From the NCBI GenBank assembly GCA_949752795.1, contig OX457075.1:4650001-4714000 (forward strand): 64,000 bases of DNA, given 5' to 3'. Positions within the stretch are counted from its first letter, which is position 1. Each line of letters opens with the position of its first letter. Positions 1-41,101 of the stretch are shown here, piece after piece. Origin of the DNA: Hyperoodon ampullatus. Its lineage: Eukaryota; Chordata; Mammalia; Artiodactyla; Ziphiidae. The notes beneath the pieces were generated by a model that worked only from the letters and a program-made list of their open reading frames with translations, had not been told where the DNA came from and did no database searches. The position numbers were made by a program, and so were the translations under genes.

Positions 1-1403
1 TCCCTCCCTCCCCCACTTCTCTCTGGTTTTCCTTTTTAGAAACTCAACTTCGGACATTACAGGAGACCTTAGAGTGGATGCAGGCTGCCCATTTTACAGA
101 TGGGGAGGCTGAGATCTAGCTAACTGGGGTGACTTTAGTTGTGCAGTGAGTTAGTGACAGAGCCCTGAAAAGCCAGCAAACCAAGAACACACACACAAGC
201 AAACAAAACCTGTGCGTCCCGGCTGCCTGCCCACCGCTCCCTGCACCGTACACGTCGCCGTTCCTACAGGCTGGCGTTGCTGAGGGAAGGGAGGGAGGAA
301 GGACAAGTCTGGACGTTTGTCATTTGTCATCTCTGGCCATAGCTGAAGTCATACACAAGTCCCGTCCACCGTGAGGGGAGACGTGACTCAACTGACGCAG
401 TGACAGCTCAGGCTGCGTTTTACTCAGGCGCAGGCCCTGTGCCTTAATCCCCACTTTCCTGTGAGATTTTGTATGAACAGACCCCCCTCACTCAGCCACC
501 TGCAGAGAGGGCTTCAGACAAGCTCAGAAACCTTAGCAGTAACTTCTTGCAAGGCGGCGTGACGGAGCTCACAACAGAAGTTCAGAGACTCTTCCTTCTT
601 TAAGCCAAAAAAGCACATCTGCTGCTGCTTCTTGGTTTTGTGTGTGTTTGTGTGTGTGGTTTGTATGTGGTGTGTGTGAGAGACGTGTGTGTGGCTTGTG
701 TGTTGTGTGTGGGTGTGCGTATGTGATGCGTGTGGTATGTGGGGTGTGTGTGTGTATGTGTGGTGTGTGTGTGTGTGGAGGGGGTACGTGCATATGCTGA
801 TTCTCACCATCACTTTCCCCTCCGGTCTTCCTCATCCTTGAAATGAGACTCCGATTCTGTTCTCTCATCTAAAGCACCTGAGAGAAATAACAATAAAAAT
901 CACGGGAGGGGAAGAGCTAGCATTCTGTGTTATTACCTTGCATTTAGATGGGAAACTGTATTTTCATTTTAAATGTGAATAACGCCTTTCCGGGAAGAAA
1001 CGTAAACACAATAATGCATTTCCATTATAACTGCTTCTCCCGGGAAAGGCAGTGGCATGCAGTGCAGCACCGACAGCACCGAGGGAGTCAGTGGGTCCGT
1101 CCCTCTCCCGCTGTGGCCCCAGCCTGTCCTGTGACCTTGGATAAGTGGCTCAGTCTCATTCATTCAATACCTATTTACTCTCCTGGGCACCTGCCTCCTC
1201 CGGGCTCGTTCCCTGGGGATACAACAGTGTAAGTGTCAGCATTTCACTAGGTATTCCTTGGGAAGAAAGAATACCGAATCCAGAGGGAGACTGTTCATTA
1301 TCTCCTGGTCCCTGCCGGGCGCCCCACTCCACGCGCGGGCTCGGGGGCCGGGGCTGGGCTCTGGCTGGTGGGCTCACACCCGGTCTTGGTTCTTTGTGTG
1401 CAG
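1..1403. other. ANK1 intron (partial)
   Basis: No coding exon is recognised. The notable content is an imperfect TG-rich microsatellite at about 637-780 and a weak ancient L2/MIR-like stretch at about 1110-1240 ('cattcaatacctatttac'). Confidence 0.6.
637..780 (+). repeat. Imperfect (TG)n microsatellite
   Basis: TG dinucleotides interrupted by GTATGTGG-like units over about 140 bp. Open frames across it on the other strand are His/Thr-rich artefacts. Confidence 0.85.
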
Positions 1404-31823
<30,420 letters not shown>

Positions 31824-32373
31824 ACTCCACACACTCTGCCACGCACCCGAGAGCTGGACCGAGGCCCCGGAAGCCGCGCACACGTCCCTGGAGGCTTACG
31901 GCGTGACCTCTGTAAGGGAGGTCCTTTAGTCACCTGTTCGCATGAACGACCGGCTGTAGACGCATGACCTACAGTCCTCTATCCTGCCTCTGGCGATGGT
32001 GGATCTCTTTGGGGAGTCTGGATGGAAGCAGCAAGAGCGGGGAGAGAGAGGGGGCACGTAAAACAAGCACAGGAGAGCACCGAACGCAACAGCGAACAAG
32101 GGCTCTTTCGTGGCTGGGATGAGATATTGTTTTAAATCATTTCAATTTCAACTTGTTACAGGGTACTTTGTTTTTCAACCTCATCTGTAAGAAATCCATG
32201 TGAGCTTCCTGGAAAGGAAAAAAGAAAAAAGAAAACTAGACATGAAATCAGTTCCACACCTTAATCCCTTACCCTCATCCGCCAGCCTTCCCCACACCTC
32301 CACGCTCCACGTGTGACCAGCCCTGCCGCTCCCCCTTGGACCGAACCTTCCAGAACGCTCTACATGGCATCAG

Positions 32374-32410
32374 GACACACACACGCATACACACACACAC
32401 ACACACACAC
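32374..32410 (+). repeat. (CA)n microsatellite
   Basis: CA dinucleotides with one interruption in the ANK1 3' UTR. Confidence 0.9.
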
Positions 32411-32830
32411 CCCTCTCCCCTCTGCTCAGTATACACACAGATTTTACTGTGACATCCGAAGTTGTATAGACTCTCCTGTGGATAAACTGGAATTTTTTTT
32501 ATGTTGTCGCTCTCTCTCTCTCTCTGCCAGTTTCAGTATTAATCATCTTCCAGTGGAAAATCATTACCTTCAGAGTGCATTCGGGGTTCCTCGTGTTAGG
32601 GACTTAAGACTCTGAGGCGAGGACCCCCAGGCTTAGCTGTAGGGCTCCAAGGGAGCCAGTGCCCATCCGAAAGGGTCTTCACTCTCAGCTGGGGGAAGGC
32701 CGGTGGCTGTCCCAGGATTGCACCAGCATGTTCAATAGAGAAGAGGTTTTCTATATCTTCAAGCACTTATATCATAGTCCGTGTTCAAAGTGTCCACTGT
32801 ACAGTAATCAGCCTTGTGTATATGAAAAAC

Positions 32831-32836
32831 AATAAA
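32831..32836 (+). terminator. ANK1: ANK1 proximal poly(A) signal AATAAA
   Basis: Canonical AATAAA in an AT-rich context ('gaaaaacaataaatactatg') about 1 kb after the final stop codon. Confidence 0.6.
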
Positions 32837-33179
32837 TACTATGCAAACCAATAGAAACACTTTAGCAGTATGTACAAAGCACTAACAGCTCAGCTCCGGA
32901 GGACTTCTCCAGGCTGCGGGAGAAGGAGTACAGCCTGTCTCTCAGTGAAAGAGGAAGGATGGGGGTAGGGCTAGGGAAAGCACCTGCCCGTTCTTAGGTC
33001 GGCCGCCGCCCCGAGGTCTCCCAGAGCGAACTTGGTGCTCTAAGTCCAGGCAGCCGTGGGATGCGGGGCCTGGGCTGGGCAGCCTCAGTGCCCCCATCTG
33101 ACCAACACCCCACCCTGAACCCCCTGGAGAGGCAGCACAGGGGGAGAAACGGCTGACCACCAGGAGGCCCCAGCCTGGA

Positions 33180-33960
33180 AGGAGACCCTCCTGGGCCCGG
33201 GCCCCGTCAGGGCGGGACGGAGACGGCGGCTGGCTGTTCCTTGCCTCGGTGCCATCGGGGAAGAGCCTTAAGTTACACCAGAGCCCCCGGCAGAGGGAGG
33301 CCCGAATCAGCACAACGCGCCTGCCCCGCGCGGCACCCTCCGGGCCAGGAGAGAGACTGCAGGCTCTTCTCGCCCGCCCAAGGGCCACTGTGTGTGGACG
33401 TCCGGTCACCTTCCTCCCTGCCTCTCTGCCGAGATGTCCTCAGAGCACATCCGAACCTTCCAAGTAGCACAGAAGCTCCCACGATGTCAGAGCCGCCCAC
33501 CCCCCGAGGCCCCGTCCGGCCCCGGCGCACAAGTGTTCCGGTGGGTCCGGATGGGGGGGGCTGGCCGGGCTCCCCGAGGGGCGGGCGGGGAGTGGGAGCC
33601 CGAGCGCGCCCGTCGGTCCACGAGCCCCAAACCCAACCCCCGCGGGCGCCGCGCGCAAAGCTTCCCCTCCGGCCGGTCCGGCCGGTCCCTCCGCCCCGCC
33701 GCGGCCGGCCGGACTCAGTGAAGGCCGAGGAAGACAGGCGCAGGGCCGCCTCCCGCCGCGATCTGCTGCCGCCTCGCCTGGGCGCCGCCGCCGCCGCCCC
33801 AGGAGCTCCTGTAGAGCCGCGGCCCCGGCCCCGGTTGCGCTTTGGCTCGTCGCTCTGTCTGGCTTGGCTGCTTGGCCCGCCGGCCCCCGGGCCTCGGCGG
33901 CATGCTGCGTCCGCTGCTAGTAGGAGCTGTAGGGGAGAGGTTTGGGGGTCGCCACACAAT
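33180..33960. other. CpG-dense block (CpG island-like)
   Basis: Very high G+C with dense CpG, including 'cgccgcggccggccgg' and a short (CCG)n run near 33783. It lies between the two ANK1 poly(A) signals. Long open frames here on both strands reflect base composition; none shows a recognisable domain. Confidence 0.65.
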
Positions 33961-34152
33961 GCCTAGAGAATGCTGCAGTCTGCACCTTAGACGCTGTTTA
34001 GGAGTTTGGGAATCACCTTGATTTTTTAAATTGTTATGAAACTGATTCTTTTCTTGACTCCCACACGCTCTGTGGGACCTCCCACCGCGCACCCCACTCC
34101 ACTCTGATGTATAGACCATTCTCCCTACACCAGCTGGACAAATGTCAAAATT

Positions 34153-34158
34153 AATAAA
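34153..34158 (+). terminator. ANK1: ANK1 distal poly(A) signal AATAAA (candidate)
   Basis: Canonical AATAAA in 'aaattaataaagaactcgac'. It is the last such signal before sequence that looks intergenic. Use by ANK1 is inferred from position. Confidence 0.5.
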
Positions 34159-36230
34159 GAACTCGACTCATGGCACAGGCCTCCATCTCTCCTTCCCGGC
34201 GCATCTTTGGGGAGTGTGGAGAGGGGGCGCTGGGGGAGTCTGGGGGTGATCAGTCTGCAGGAAGGCCTGCGCCCCGGGGAGGCGCCCACCTTCTCTGGCA
34301 ACTTGGGCAGCCCCCTTAATCAGGACCACCCACTCTAGGAGAGGCACTCCCCACCCCGCAGATGGTAGAGCAGATTTCTGTCCCACCTGAGGACCACGTG
34401 ATGGGGGCAAGTCCAAGACTTTGGGAGGGGGGCGCGCCACAAACACCAGGGTACGCGGCTGAGCCCACAGTGGGCATACACTAAGGGGGACCCTCCCCCG
34501 CAGTGCTCCCTGTGAAGGCATCTGGCCCCTGCAGGCAATGCCATTCAGAGTTCAAGAACTTCCAAGAAAATCGCTCTGTTCCTAACTAGCTCCTAACACT
34601 TCATGCAAGGCTGGTCACCAAGCTGGCCTCAGTTTCCTCATCTGTCAAATGGGGGAAGGGATTAAGCGATTGCAAAAGTCTCTTCAGTTTGTCATCCTGG
34701 GAGTCCTGAACACAAATGCCTTTGTCAAGCTTGGCAATAAATAAGAATAAAATTATTTACCGCAGGTTTTCCTCCTCACAAGTTCCCATCATTGGTGGTG
34801 GGGGGGGGTCGGGGGGTGGCCAAATCACAGTCACAGGGTCCTAGGAGCACTCTCCGCCCTCACTCTGATTGTGAAGCTTCTCTCTCAGCATCAGAAAAGA
34901 CATCCAGGTCAAGGGACCAGCCATGGCTGTGCACCGGCCTCACCCAGAGGGTTCTGTAAAGCACAGGTTCAGAATCACAGCTGCCTAGGTGATTCCTGCA
35001 GCAACACTGGGAACTGGAGTTCAGTTTCCCAAATGGTTGTGATGGGCAGCTTTGGAGCACAGCCAATTCAGACCGATAAGAAATTTTCTCATTTTTAATC
35101 CAAACTTCCAGAAAAACAAGGTCCACAGCCTTGGTGAGGTCTTTCTTGTGTTAACCTACGTCATCTACGCTACAGGGTCATGGCCAATTCCAGCCCGAGC
35201 AGATAACAGCAGCGTGGGGAGAGCGGGCTCTCTGTGAGAGGGGAGCCTCCCCTCAGCCTGGGCCCTTGGCCTCCTGCAGGAAACCCAGGAGCAGGCTTGT
35301 CTCCACCTGCCAGAGGGTGACCATGGGCTGGTCAGAAACGGCTTTGGGACTGCCAGGCAGAGGAGGGATAGAAGTCCATCTGTCAGGCAGCCACTGTTCT
35401 TCCTGTCATTTTGCACGTCCAGACCAGCGACATGCTGATTGCCATTTTTTAAAAAACTGCAGGAAAGGATGCTGTTCCGTGCAGAAATGACCCAAGTTAT
35501 TTGCCGCATTTTCCCTGTTGGTAAAACAGGGGAGAGACCCCAGTAGAGCCTTGTATGTTGTAAAAATTCATTAGGAAAAGAAAGGCATATGGGTGCTCGG
35601 TGATTCAACCTAGTCTCATCCGTCAAATATTTACTGAGCACCAACCAAGAGCCCGGCACAGGCACCGCCACGGAATCAACGGCCATCTCAGCCATCAAAG
35701 GTTTCCATCCCACGTGCCCAGCCAGGCAGAACATGACAGAGGCACAAATGAGTCCTCAGAGGAGGAGGAAGGGAGAACGGAGGGATCAGGGGAGGCTGCT
35801 CAGAGGCAGAGGCAGAACCAGGCAGGACCCACAGCCAGCACTCCCGGAGACACCCCACTCCCACCCCCTGCCCCAGGCTGCCTGGCAGGTTCCCACCCCC
35901 AGGCTCTCAGGCCCCAAAGTCCAGCCTCCCCACTTACCCAGCCCAGCACGGAGGAGGGAAGCGAAGCATCCATATCCAGACTGCACACTCCCCCAGAGGC
36001 TTGGGCATGTGCCCAGAAAGGGGCCTGGACACCTCAGGACAGCATCCCCTGAGCCCACAGGGGGGTGCAGCTGGAGGAACTGTGCCCTCCAGCTGCCCCA
36101 GGGGCCCCCCGGAGCGCTTTTTCCTAGATGCTCACTTGGGGGACCAGGAGCTGGTGGACCCTCTGAGAATGAACATAGGTTCCAGAGTGCTCTCTCTTTT
36201 CTTTCTCCCCATCTCTCTCTCCCCACCACC

Positions 36231-36267
36231 CCCCATCTCTCTCTCTCTCTCTCTGACGCGCGCGCAT

Positions 36268-36315
<48 letters not shown>
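36231..36315 (+). repeat. (CT)n - (CA)n compound microsatellite
   Basis: CT dinucleotides (36231-36254), then a short CG-rich junction and about 23 CA units, roughly 500 bp upstream of NKX6-3. Confidence 0.95.
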
Positions 36316-36321
<6 letters not shown>

Positions 36322-36487
36322 TGATTTTACAGTCAATCTTTCAAAGTGCAATTTGTCTAGGAAAAGCCAATGTGAGGCCCGTAAGGGTTTCCACCAATGG
36401 CGACGCGGCTCGAGCAGCTCAGCCAGTCTCGGGTCTGTATTCTAATGGGCCCCATCTTTATCAGGGAAATGTTGCTTCTCTGAACTT

Positions 36488-36538
36488 GAAACTTCTCATG
36501 GAGGGTCCCCAGACTCTGAGGCAGAGAAGGGGCCTGAG
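36488..36538 (+). repeat. 51-bp direct repeat, copy 1
   Basis: Starts gaaacttctcatggaggg and ends gagaaggggcctgag. It is identical over 51 bp to 37802-37852. The flanks differ on both sides. Confidence 0.95.
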
Positions 36539-36807
36539 CTGAGGCGGGGGGAGCCACCTCTCCCCAGGCCGGGCAGGAACAGAGGGCAGGGGCGCTGGAA
36601 GGGCTCGCACCTGCCCTGGGAGCACCTGACTTCCCACGCGGTCCCGGTCCCGGGCAAGGACTGGGCCGAATGCCTGGGTGGGAGGGCGGCCTGGGGCTCG
36701 GGCAACTTTGACCCTCCGGAGCTGCCATGGGATTCTGGGCCGGAGCTCGGGGGCTCTAGGGGACTGGATTTGGGCTTCCCACCTCCCCTTGGCCCTTGAG
36801 GGGGGCC

Positions 36808-37189
36808 ATGGAGTCCAACCTGCAGGGCCCGTTCCTGCTGAGCAACGCGCCGCTGGCTCAGTTCTCGGAGGTGAAGGCCCCTGTGTGCCAGTACTCTGCG
36901 CAGAACTCCTTCTACAAGCTCAGCCCCCAGGGGCTGGGCCCCCAGCTGCCCGCCGGGACCCCGCACGGGATCACGGACATCCTCAGCAGGCCCGTGGCCG
37001 CGCCCAACAGCAGCCTCCTCTCCGGCTACCCCCACGTGGCCGGCTTCGGTGGGCTCGGCTCCCAGGGCGTCTACTACGGTCCCCAGGTGGGGAATTTCTC
37101 CAAGGCGGGGAACGAGTACCCCACCCGGACCCGGAACTGCTGGGCGGACACGGGCCAGGACTGGCGAGGCGGGCGTCCGTGCGGCAACA
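36808..37189 (+). CDS. NKX6-3: NKX6-3 exon 1 (coding part)
   Basis: 127 codons plus one base, [20 protein letters not shown] through [14 protein letters not shown]. It includes the eh1-like repressor motif. The donor is gtgagt at 37190. High GC with frequent CpG. Confidence 0.96.
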
Positions 37190-40100
37190 GTGAGTACGGG
37201 GAGGAGTGGGGGGACGGGGGCCGGGAACGGACGCTCACAGGGGTCCTCGGCCGCCATCCGACGGTCTGGGGCAGACCCCAGGGTCCGGCCCTCCACGTGG
37301 TGCAGCAGGGGCTTCCCCCTCCCCCCCCACCCCGGCTTCGCTCCGATGGGCGTCTTGCCCTCCGCCCTCACTCCTCACCAGCTGCCCTCCTGGGGAAGCC
37401 GGGGTCCCGGGAGACCACACGGCTCACCCCCACCCTGTGTACAGTCCTGCTCACCTTCCGTCTCCCGCCCAGAGCACGTGTCACCACCTCGTCCAAGCAG
37501 GCAAATGCCGGCCCCAGTGAGAAACTGCTACTGCGTCACCTTCCCAAAGAGCCCCCCGCGCGTGTGCCGGCAGCACTCAGGGACACAGAATGTACCCTGA
37601 ACCCATCTCGGTCCCGCTGCCATCAAGGGGGCCTGCTTCCTTCCTCGGGGTTTATGTGAACAGCAGCACCCGTACCACCCAGCCTCTGGGAGCAGCTGCT
37701 GAGTCCAGTCCCACTGGGCCCTCGCTGTCGGGGGACCTCACCCCCCCATCCCCAAACCGTGGTTTTCAGAGAGTTGGTCCGGGGCCCCCAGGATGCCAGA
37801 GGAAACTTCTCATGGAGGGTCCCCAGACTCTGAGGCAGAGAAGGGGCCTGAGGGACCAGAGGAGGTGGCAGGTCGTGCACAGGCAGGGGAGCATCACCCG
37901 GGAGGCAGGGGGAGTGACAGTGGCTGCAGGAACCACCCCTGGGCCCGGATCAGGGGGGCAGAGGGGCCCTCCACTTCCGTCCCACCTGGGGGCTCCTCCA
38001 CTGGCACAGGGGCTTGGGGCGGCCCAGGAAAGCCCGAAGCACACCTGCCTTCCGCCCGCTATGCTGCTCGGGACCCTCACACCCCTCGTCAGCCTGAAAC
38101 ATGGCGAGTCCCACAGGGGGCCAAGACCTCATCTCTAGAGGAAGCTATTCTATAACCTGGTTTGTGGGTGCTTTAGGCCTTCAGCTGTCCCTGTCTCTCA
38201 CTCCCATGTTCCCCTACCCACACGCACCCCGTTTCCACACCCCTGCTCTTCAACCTCAAATGCACGTATACACGCAGGGAAGTATCTGAGTCAGTGGCTG
38301 CATTAACGCAAGGGGAGGGGACTGAGGGTGACAGCCTCTCAGGAGGCCTCATCTCCTTTCTGTGCCTCGGCTTCCTCACCTGTAAAGTGAGGACATGGGA
38401 TATGAGGGTCGGCTGCACTGCACAAGGCCCTGCATGTGGGCATTCTGCTTCCCCTGGTCCCCATCCGCCCCCCCACCCCGCCGAGCTCCCGAGAGGCTGC
38501 CCTGGCCGGGCAGGGGTCAGTTCTTAAGGCTCCACGTCCGGACTCTCCGTGGGGTTGAAGCCACATGACTCCCAGGCCTGGTGACAGGGGACAGCAGTAA
38601 CTTGGAGCTTAGGGTTCTAGTTTCCCGGAAACCTGGGAAATGGGATCTCAAGAGCAAGGAAGTGGAGGAACCCCCCAGGCCCCTGAGGCCCTGACGGTTG
38701 GTGGAAGGTGCTAAATCCATTTCTCGGTGACCTGAAAGAACGTCCCTGAGACCCAGAGGAAACTCCTACCACCCCTCGGGGTGTGGCTGCATCATTGCAT
38801 AGTGAGGGCATTACACAAGGAGACCCAGTTCTAGGCATCCTCTGGCCCTAATCAGCTAAAACCTGGGGCAGGCGCCCTCGGGGTCCCTGCCCACCCAGAC
38901 ATGGCAGAGGTATGCTGCTTGGGTGAGAGGTGCCACCGTGCCCCCGCAACCTCAGCGGCTTCTCCGTACGGGCGCTCACCCTGTGGGAGAGGCGGTGCAG
39001 GGCTGGCGCCCCCCATCCCCGCGAACCGCACACTTCCTTCCTCCCACCAGCCCCGGACCCCCTGAGCGACAGCATCCACAAGAAAAAGCACACCCGGCCC
39101 ACCTTCACGGGGCACCAGATCTTTGCCCTGGAGAAGACCTTCGAGCAGACCAAGTACTTGGCGGGTCCCGAGAGGGCGCGGCTGGCATACTCGCTGGGGA
39201 TGACCGAGTCGCAGGTCAAGGTGAGTGTGTGAGGGACAAGAAGGTGTCTGCCTGGCATCGAGGAGCCCCACTCTCCTGGCAACCGCAGCTCAGTGGGAGG
39301 CCGTCCTTGTGTTTGGGCACCGCCTGCCCACCTAACCCTGGAGACGGTAATAATGACCCTAACGCCAAATGGCTGTCACCTCCTGAGCCCTCTTCTGAGA
39401 GCCTTATGTGTGGCAGCCCATTTAAACCTCACAGCAACCTGGCGGTGGGCCTTATTACCCATCTTACAGGGGAAGAAACAATCTCAGCTGAGCCTCTTGC
39501 CCCAGGTCACCGGCTGGTAAGTGAGCACCCTGGATTAGAGGGCTCTAACCTCATGCCATCCCCTCCTCTGCACGATCAATCGAGGCTAGAAGTTTCAAGA
39601 GCTGATGGCAGCCTCTGGGCCGGATCAGAGCTGGCTTCAGGCTTGTTCCGTTAGCCAGGCAAACGAGCCCACCTTGGTTCACCAAACTCGAAAGTGAAGA
39701 TAACTCCTCCCCACGCCTGCCCATGAGCTCTGAGCCTCTTTGCTCAGCTCGGGGCAAGGCTCCCTCTCAAACTGCACACCTCGGGCCTGAGCTCGGGGGG
39801 TAAGGCCGCTTCTGTCCCCTCAGGCTCCCGGGGGGACCCCTGGCAGCTCTGAGGCTCACTGTTCCCTGAGGGGCTCTTGGGGGGGGCACCGAAGAAGCAA
39901 GCTCTGGGCTCTGCTGTAACTGCCCGGCACTGTGCTAAGGCGACGGGCTTGAGGGGAGAAGGAAGCACAGGGGCTGCTGGGGACCCGGGCCTGGGCTCCC
40001 TCAGGGTGCTGCCTCTCCAGCCGGCCACCCCCCACCCCCCGGGCAGCTCCCTCCACCCAAGGTTAAGGCCCAAGGAGAGGAAGCGCCGAGTCTAAGAGGA

Positions 40101-40970
40101 AGGCCTTTCCGCACCACTCCGCTTCTTTGGGTCCTTTCTGCAAGCTTCTGTCTCCAGTAATGAGCATGTGTTATTTTTATGGTTGGGGGGCAATGATTCA
40201 TGAAGCTCAGTGAAGGTCTGTGAGGTTAAAACGTGTCAGCCCCTTCCACCCAAGTACCCAGATGGCAAAGGAGAGGCAGATACACCGCAGGGAGGGTTAG
40301 AGCTAAGACGAAAGGGCTGCTGCACTCACATTTATTTTTATTGCCTCCCTCAGAAAGAAAAAGTAGTGTGACTATGACAGCCTAGTCCATCGCTGAACCA
40401 TTTATTTTACGATCAAGATGAGGCTGGGGGTGGTGGGAGCTTCCCTGGTGGCCCAGTGGTTGGGAATCCGCCTGCCGATGCAGGGGACACGGGTTCGTGC
40501 CTCGGTCCGGGAGGATCCCACATGCCGCGGAGCGGCTGGGCCCGTGAGCCATGGCCGCTGGGCCTGCGCGTCCGGAGCCCGTGCTCCGCAACGGGAGAGG
40601 CCCCAACAGTGAGAGACCCGCGTACCGCCAAAAAAAAAAAAAAAAAAGATGAGGCTGGGGGGATACTTGCCACCGAGTGGGGCCGCCCTCCCCAAAGGGG
40701 TCCCGTGCGCGCTGCGCGCCCGCGTGACCCTCAGCGCCCTTCTCCCAGGTGTGGTTCCAGAACCGGAGGACCAAGTGGCGGAAGAAGAGCGCCCTGGAGC
40801 CCTCGTCCTCCACGCCCCGGGCCTCGGGCGGGGACCGCGCGGCCTCGGAGAATGATGACGACGAGTACAACAAGCCGCTGGACCCCGACTCAGACGACGA
40901 GAAGATCCGGCTGCTGCTCCGCAAGCACCGCGCCGCCTTCTCGGTGCTCAGCCTGGGCGCGCAAAGCTGA
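36808..40970 (+). CDS. NKX6-3: NKX6-3 homeobox transcription factor, complete (3 exons)
   Basis: The coding sequence is the join of 36808-37189, 39051-39220 and 40749-40970, 774 nt with the stop, giving 257 residues. NKX6-3 is a nuclear homeodomain repressor needed for gastric antral endocrine cell fate, and is also found in hindbrain. An eh1-like Groucho-binding motif GITDILSRP is at about residues 54-62. The homeodomain is at about 139-198, with WFQNRR in helix 3 (Trp48 = residue 186, Asn51 = residue 189). It is split by intron 2 between QVK and VWFQN, as in other NKX6 genes. The tail is acidic ([19 protein letters not shown]) and ends SLGAQS. It is slightly shorter than human because a Gly/Ala stretch after the homeodomain is reduced. 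The start is the ATG matching human MESNLQG; an upstream in-frame TTG is not used. All splice sites are GT-AG. Confidence 0.96.
37190..39050. other. NKX6-3 intron 1
   Basis: GC-rich and mainly unique. Holds copy 2 of the 51-bp repeat and a MIR-like tail near 38340-38400. No extra exon recognised. Confidence 0.6.
37802..37852 (+). repeat. 51-bp direct repeat, copy 2
   Basis: Exact copy of 36488-36538, 1,314 bp downstream, in intron 1 of NKX6-3. The two copies bracket exon 1. Confidence 0.95.
39051..39220 (+). CDS. NKX6-3: NKX6-3 exon 2, homeodomain N-terminal part
   Basis: The acceptor is 'cctcccaccag' and the donor is gtgagt at 39221. Starting with the split Thr codon it encodes [18 protein letters not shown] through [20 protein letters not shown] and GMTESQVK, covering homeodomain helices 1-2 and the start of helix 3. 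Confidence 0.97.
39221..40748. other. NKX6-3 intron 2
   Basis: Contains an L2/MIR-like fragment (about 39380-39520, 'catttaaacctcacagcaac') and the SINE at 40431-40645. The remainder is unique. Confidence 0.6.
40431..40645 (+). mobile_element. tRNA-derived SINE (short, young cetacean type) in NKX6-3 intron 2
   Basis: 'agcttccctggtggcccagt', 'gggttcgtgcctcggtccgg' and 'gtgctccgcaacgggagagg', then an A tail. Target duplication aagatgaggctggggg at 40415-40430 and again after the tail. Confidence 0.95.
40749..40970 (+). CDS. NKX6-3: NKX6-3 exon 3, recognition helix and acidic tail
   Basis: The acceptor is 'gcccttctcccag'. It encodes [20 protein letters not shown], then [19 protein letters not shown] and [19 protein letters not shown], stop at 40968-40970. 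A young SINE ends about 100 bp upstream of this acceptor. Confidence 0.97.
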   Translation: MWFQNRRTKWRKKSALEPSSSTPRASGGDRAASENDDDEYNKPLDPDSDDEKIRLLLRKHRAAFSVLSLGAQS

Positions 40971-41012
40971 CCCCGCCGGCCTCCGCGTCCCCGCGGGTCC
41001 CAAAAGGCTAAC

Positions 41013-41101
41013 GGGGGCTGCGGGGGAGGGGGGAGGAGGGGGGAGGGGGGAGGATGGACGGGGAGAAGCAGGAGATGGAGGGGAAGAAAGCGGGGGGGAG
41101 G
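41013..41101 (+). other. G-rich tract, G-quadruplex candidate
   Basis: Many runs of four to seven G's separated by short A/AGGA spacers ('gggggaggggggaggagggg' and onward) on the RNA-like strand, directly after the NKX6-3 stop. Confidence 0.8.

Larger units (their letters stand above)
31824..34175 (+). other. ANK1: ANK1 3' untranslated region with two poly(A) signals (probable)
   Basis: The region between the last ANK1 stop and about 34175 has no coding signal I can support. It contains AATAAA at 32831-32836 and again at 34153-34158, so short (about 1 kb) and long (about 2.3 kb) 3' UTR forms are possible. It also holds a (CA)n tract (32374-32410), a short (CT)n run near 32510, and a CpG-dense block at about 33180-33960. 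Extension past the first signal is inferred. Confidence 0.6.
34176..36807. other. ANK1 - NKX6-3 intergenic region / NKX6-3 upstream region
   Basis: Contains a MIR-like piece (about 34600-34700), a G-run at 34797-34818, (CT)n and (CA)n microsatellites (36231-36315) and copy 1 of a 51-bp repeat (36488-36538). The NKX6-3 promoter and 5' UTR should lie in the last few hundred bases. I see no TATA box. Confidence 0.5.

Noticed and set aside
514..868. Histidine/threonine-rich open frames on the minus strand
   Set aside because: They are translations of the TG-rich microsatellite and have no gene signals.
33273..33959. 228-codon minus-strand open frame and a 241-codon plus-strand frame
   Set aside because: The region is CpG-dense, so stops are rare. 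The proteins are Gly/Arg/Pro-rich low complexity with no domain, and frames are open on both strands.
36496..37371. 291-codon minus-strand open frame over NKX6-3 exon 1
   Set aside because: Antisense shadow of the GC-rich exon.
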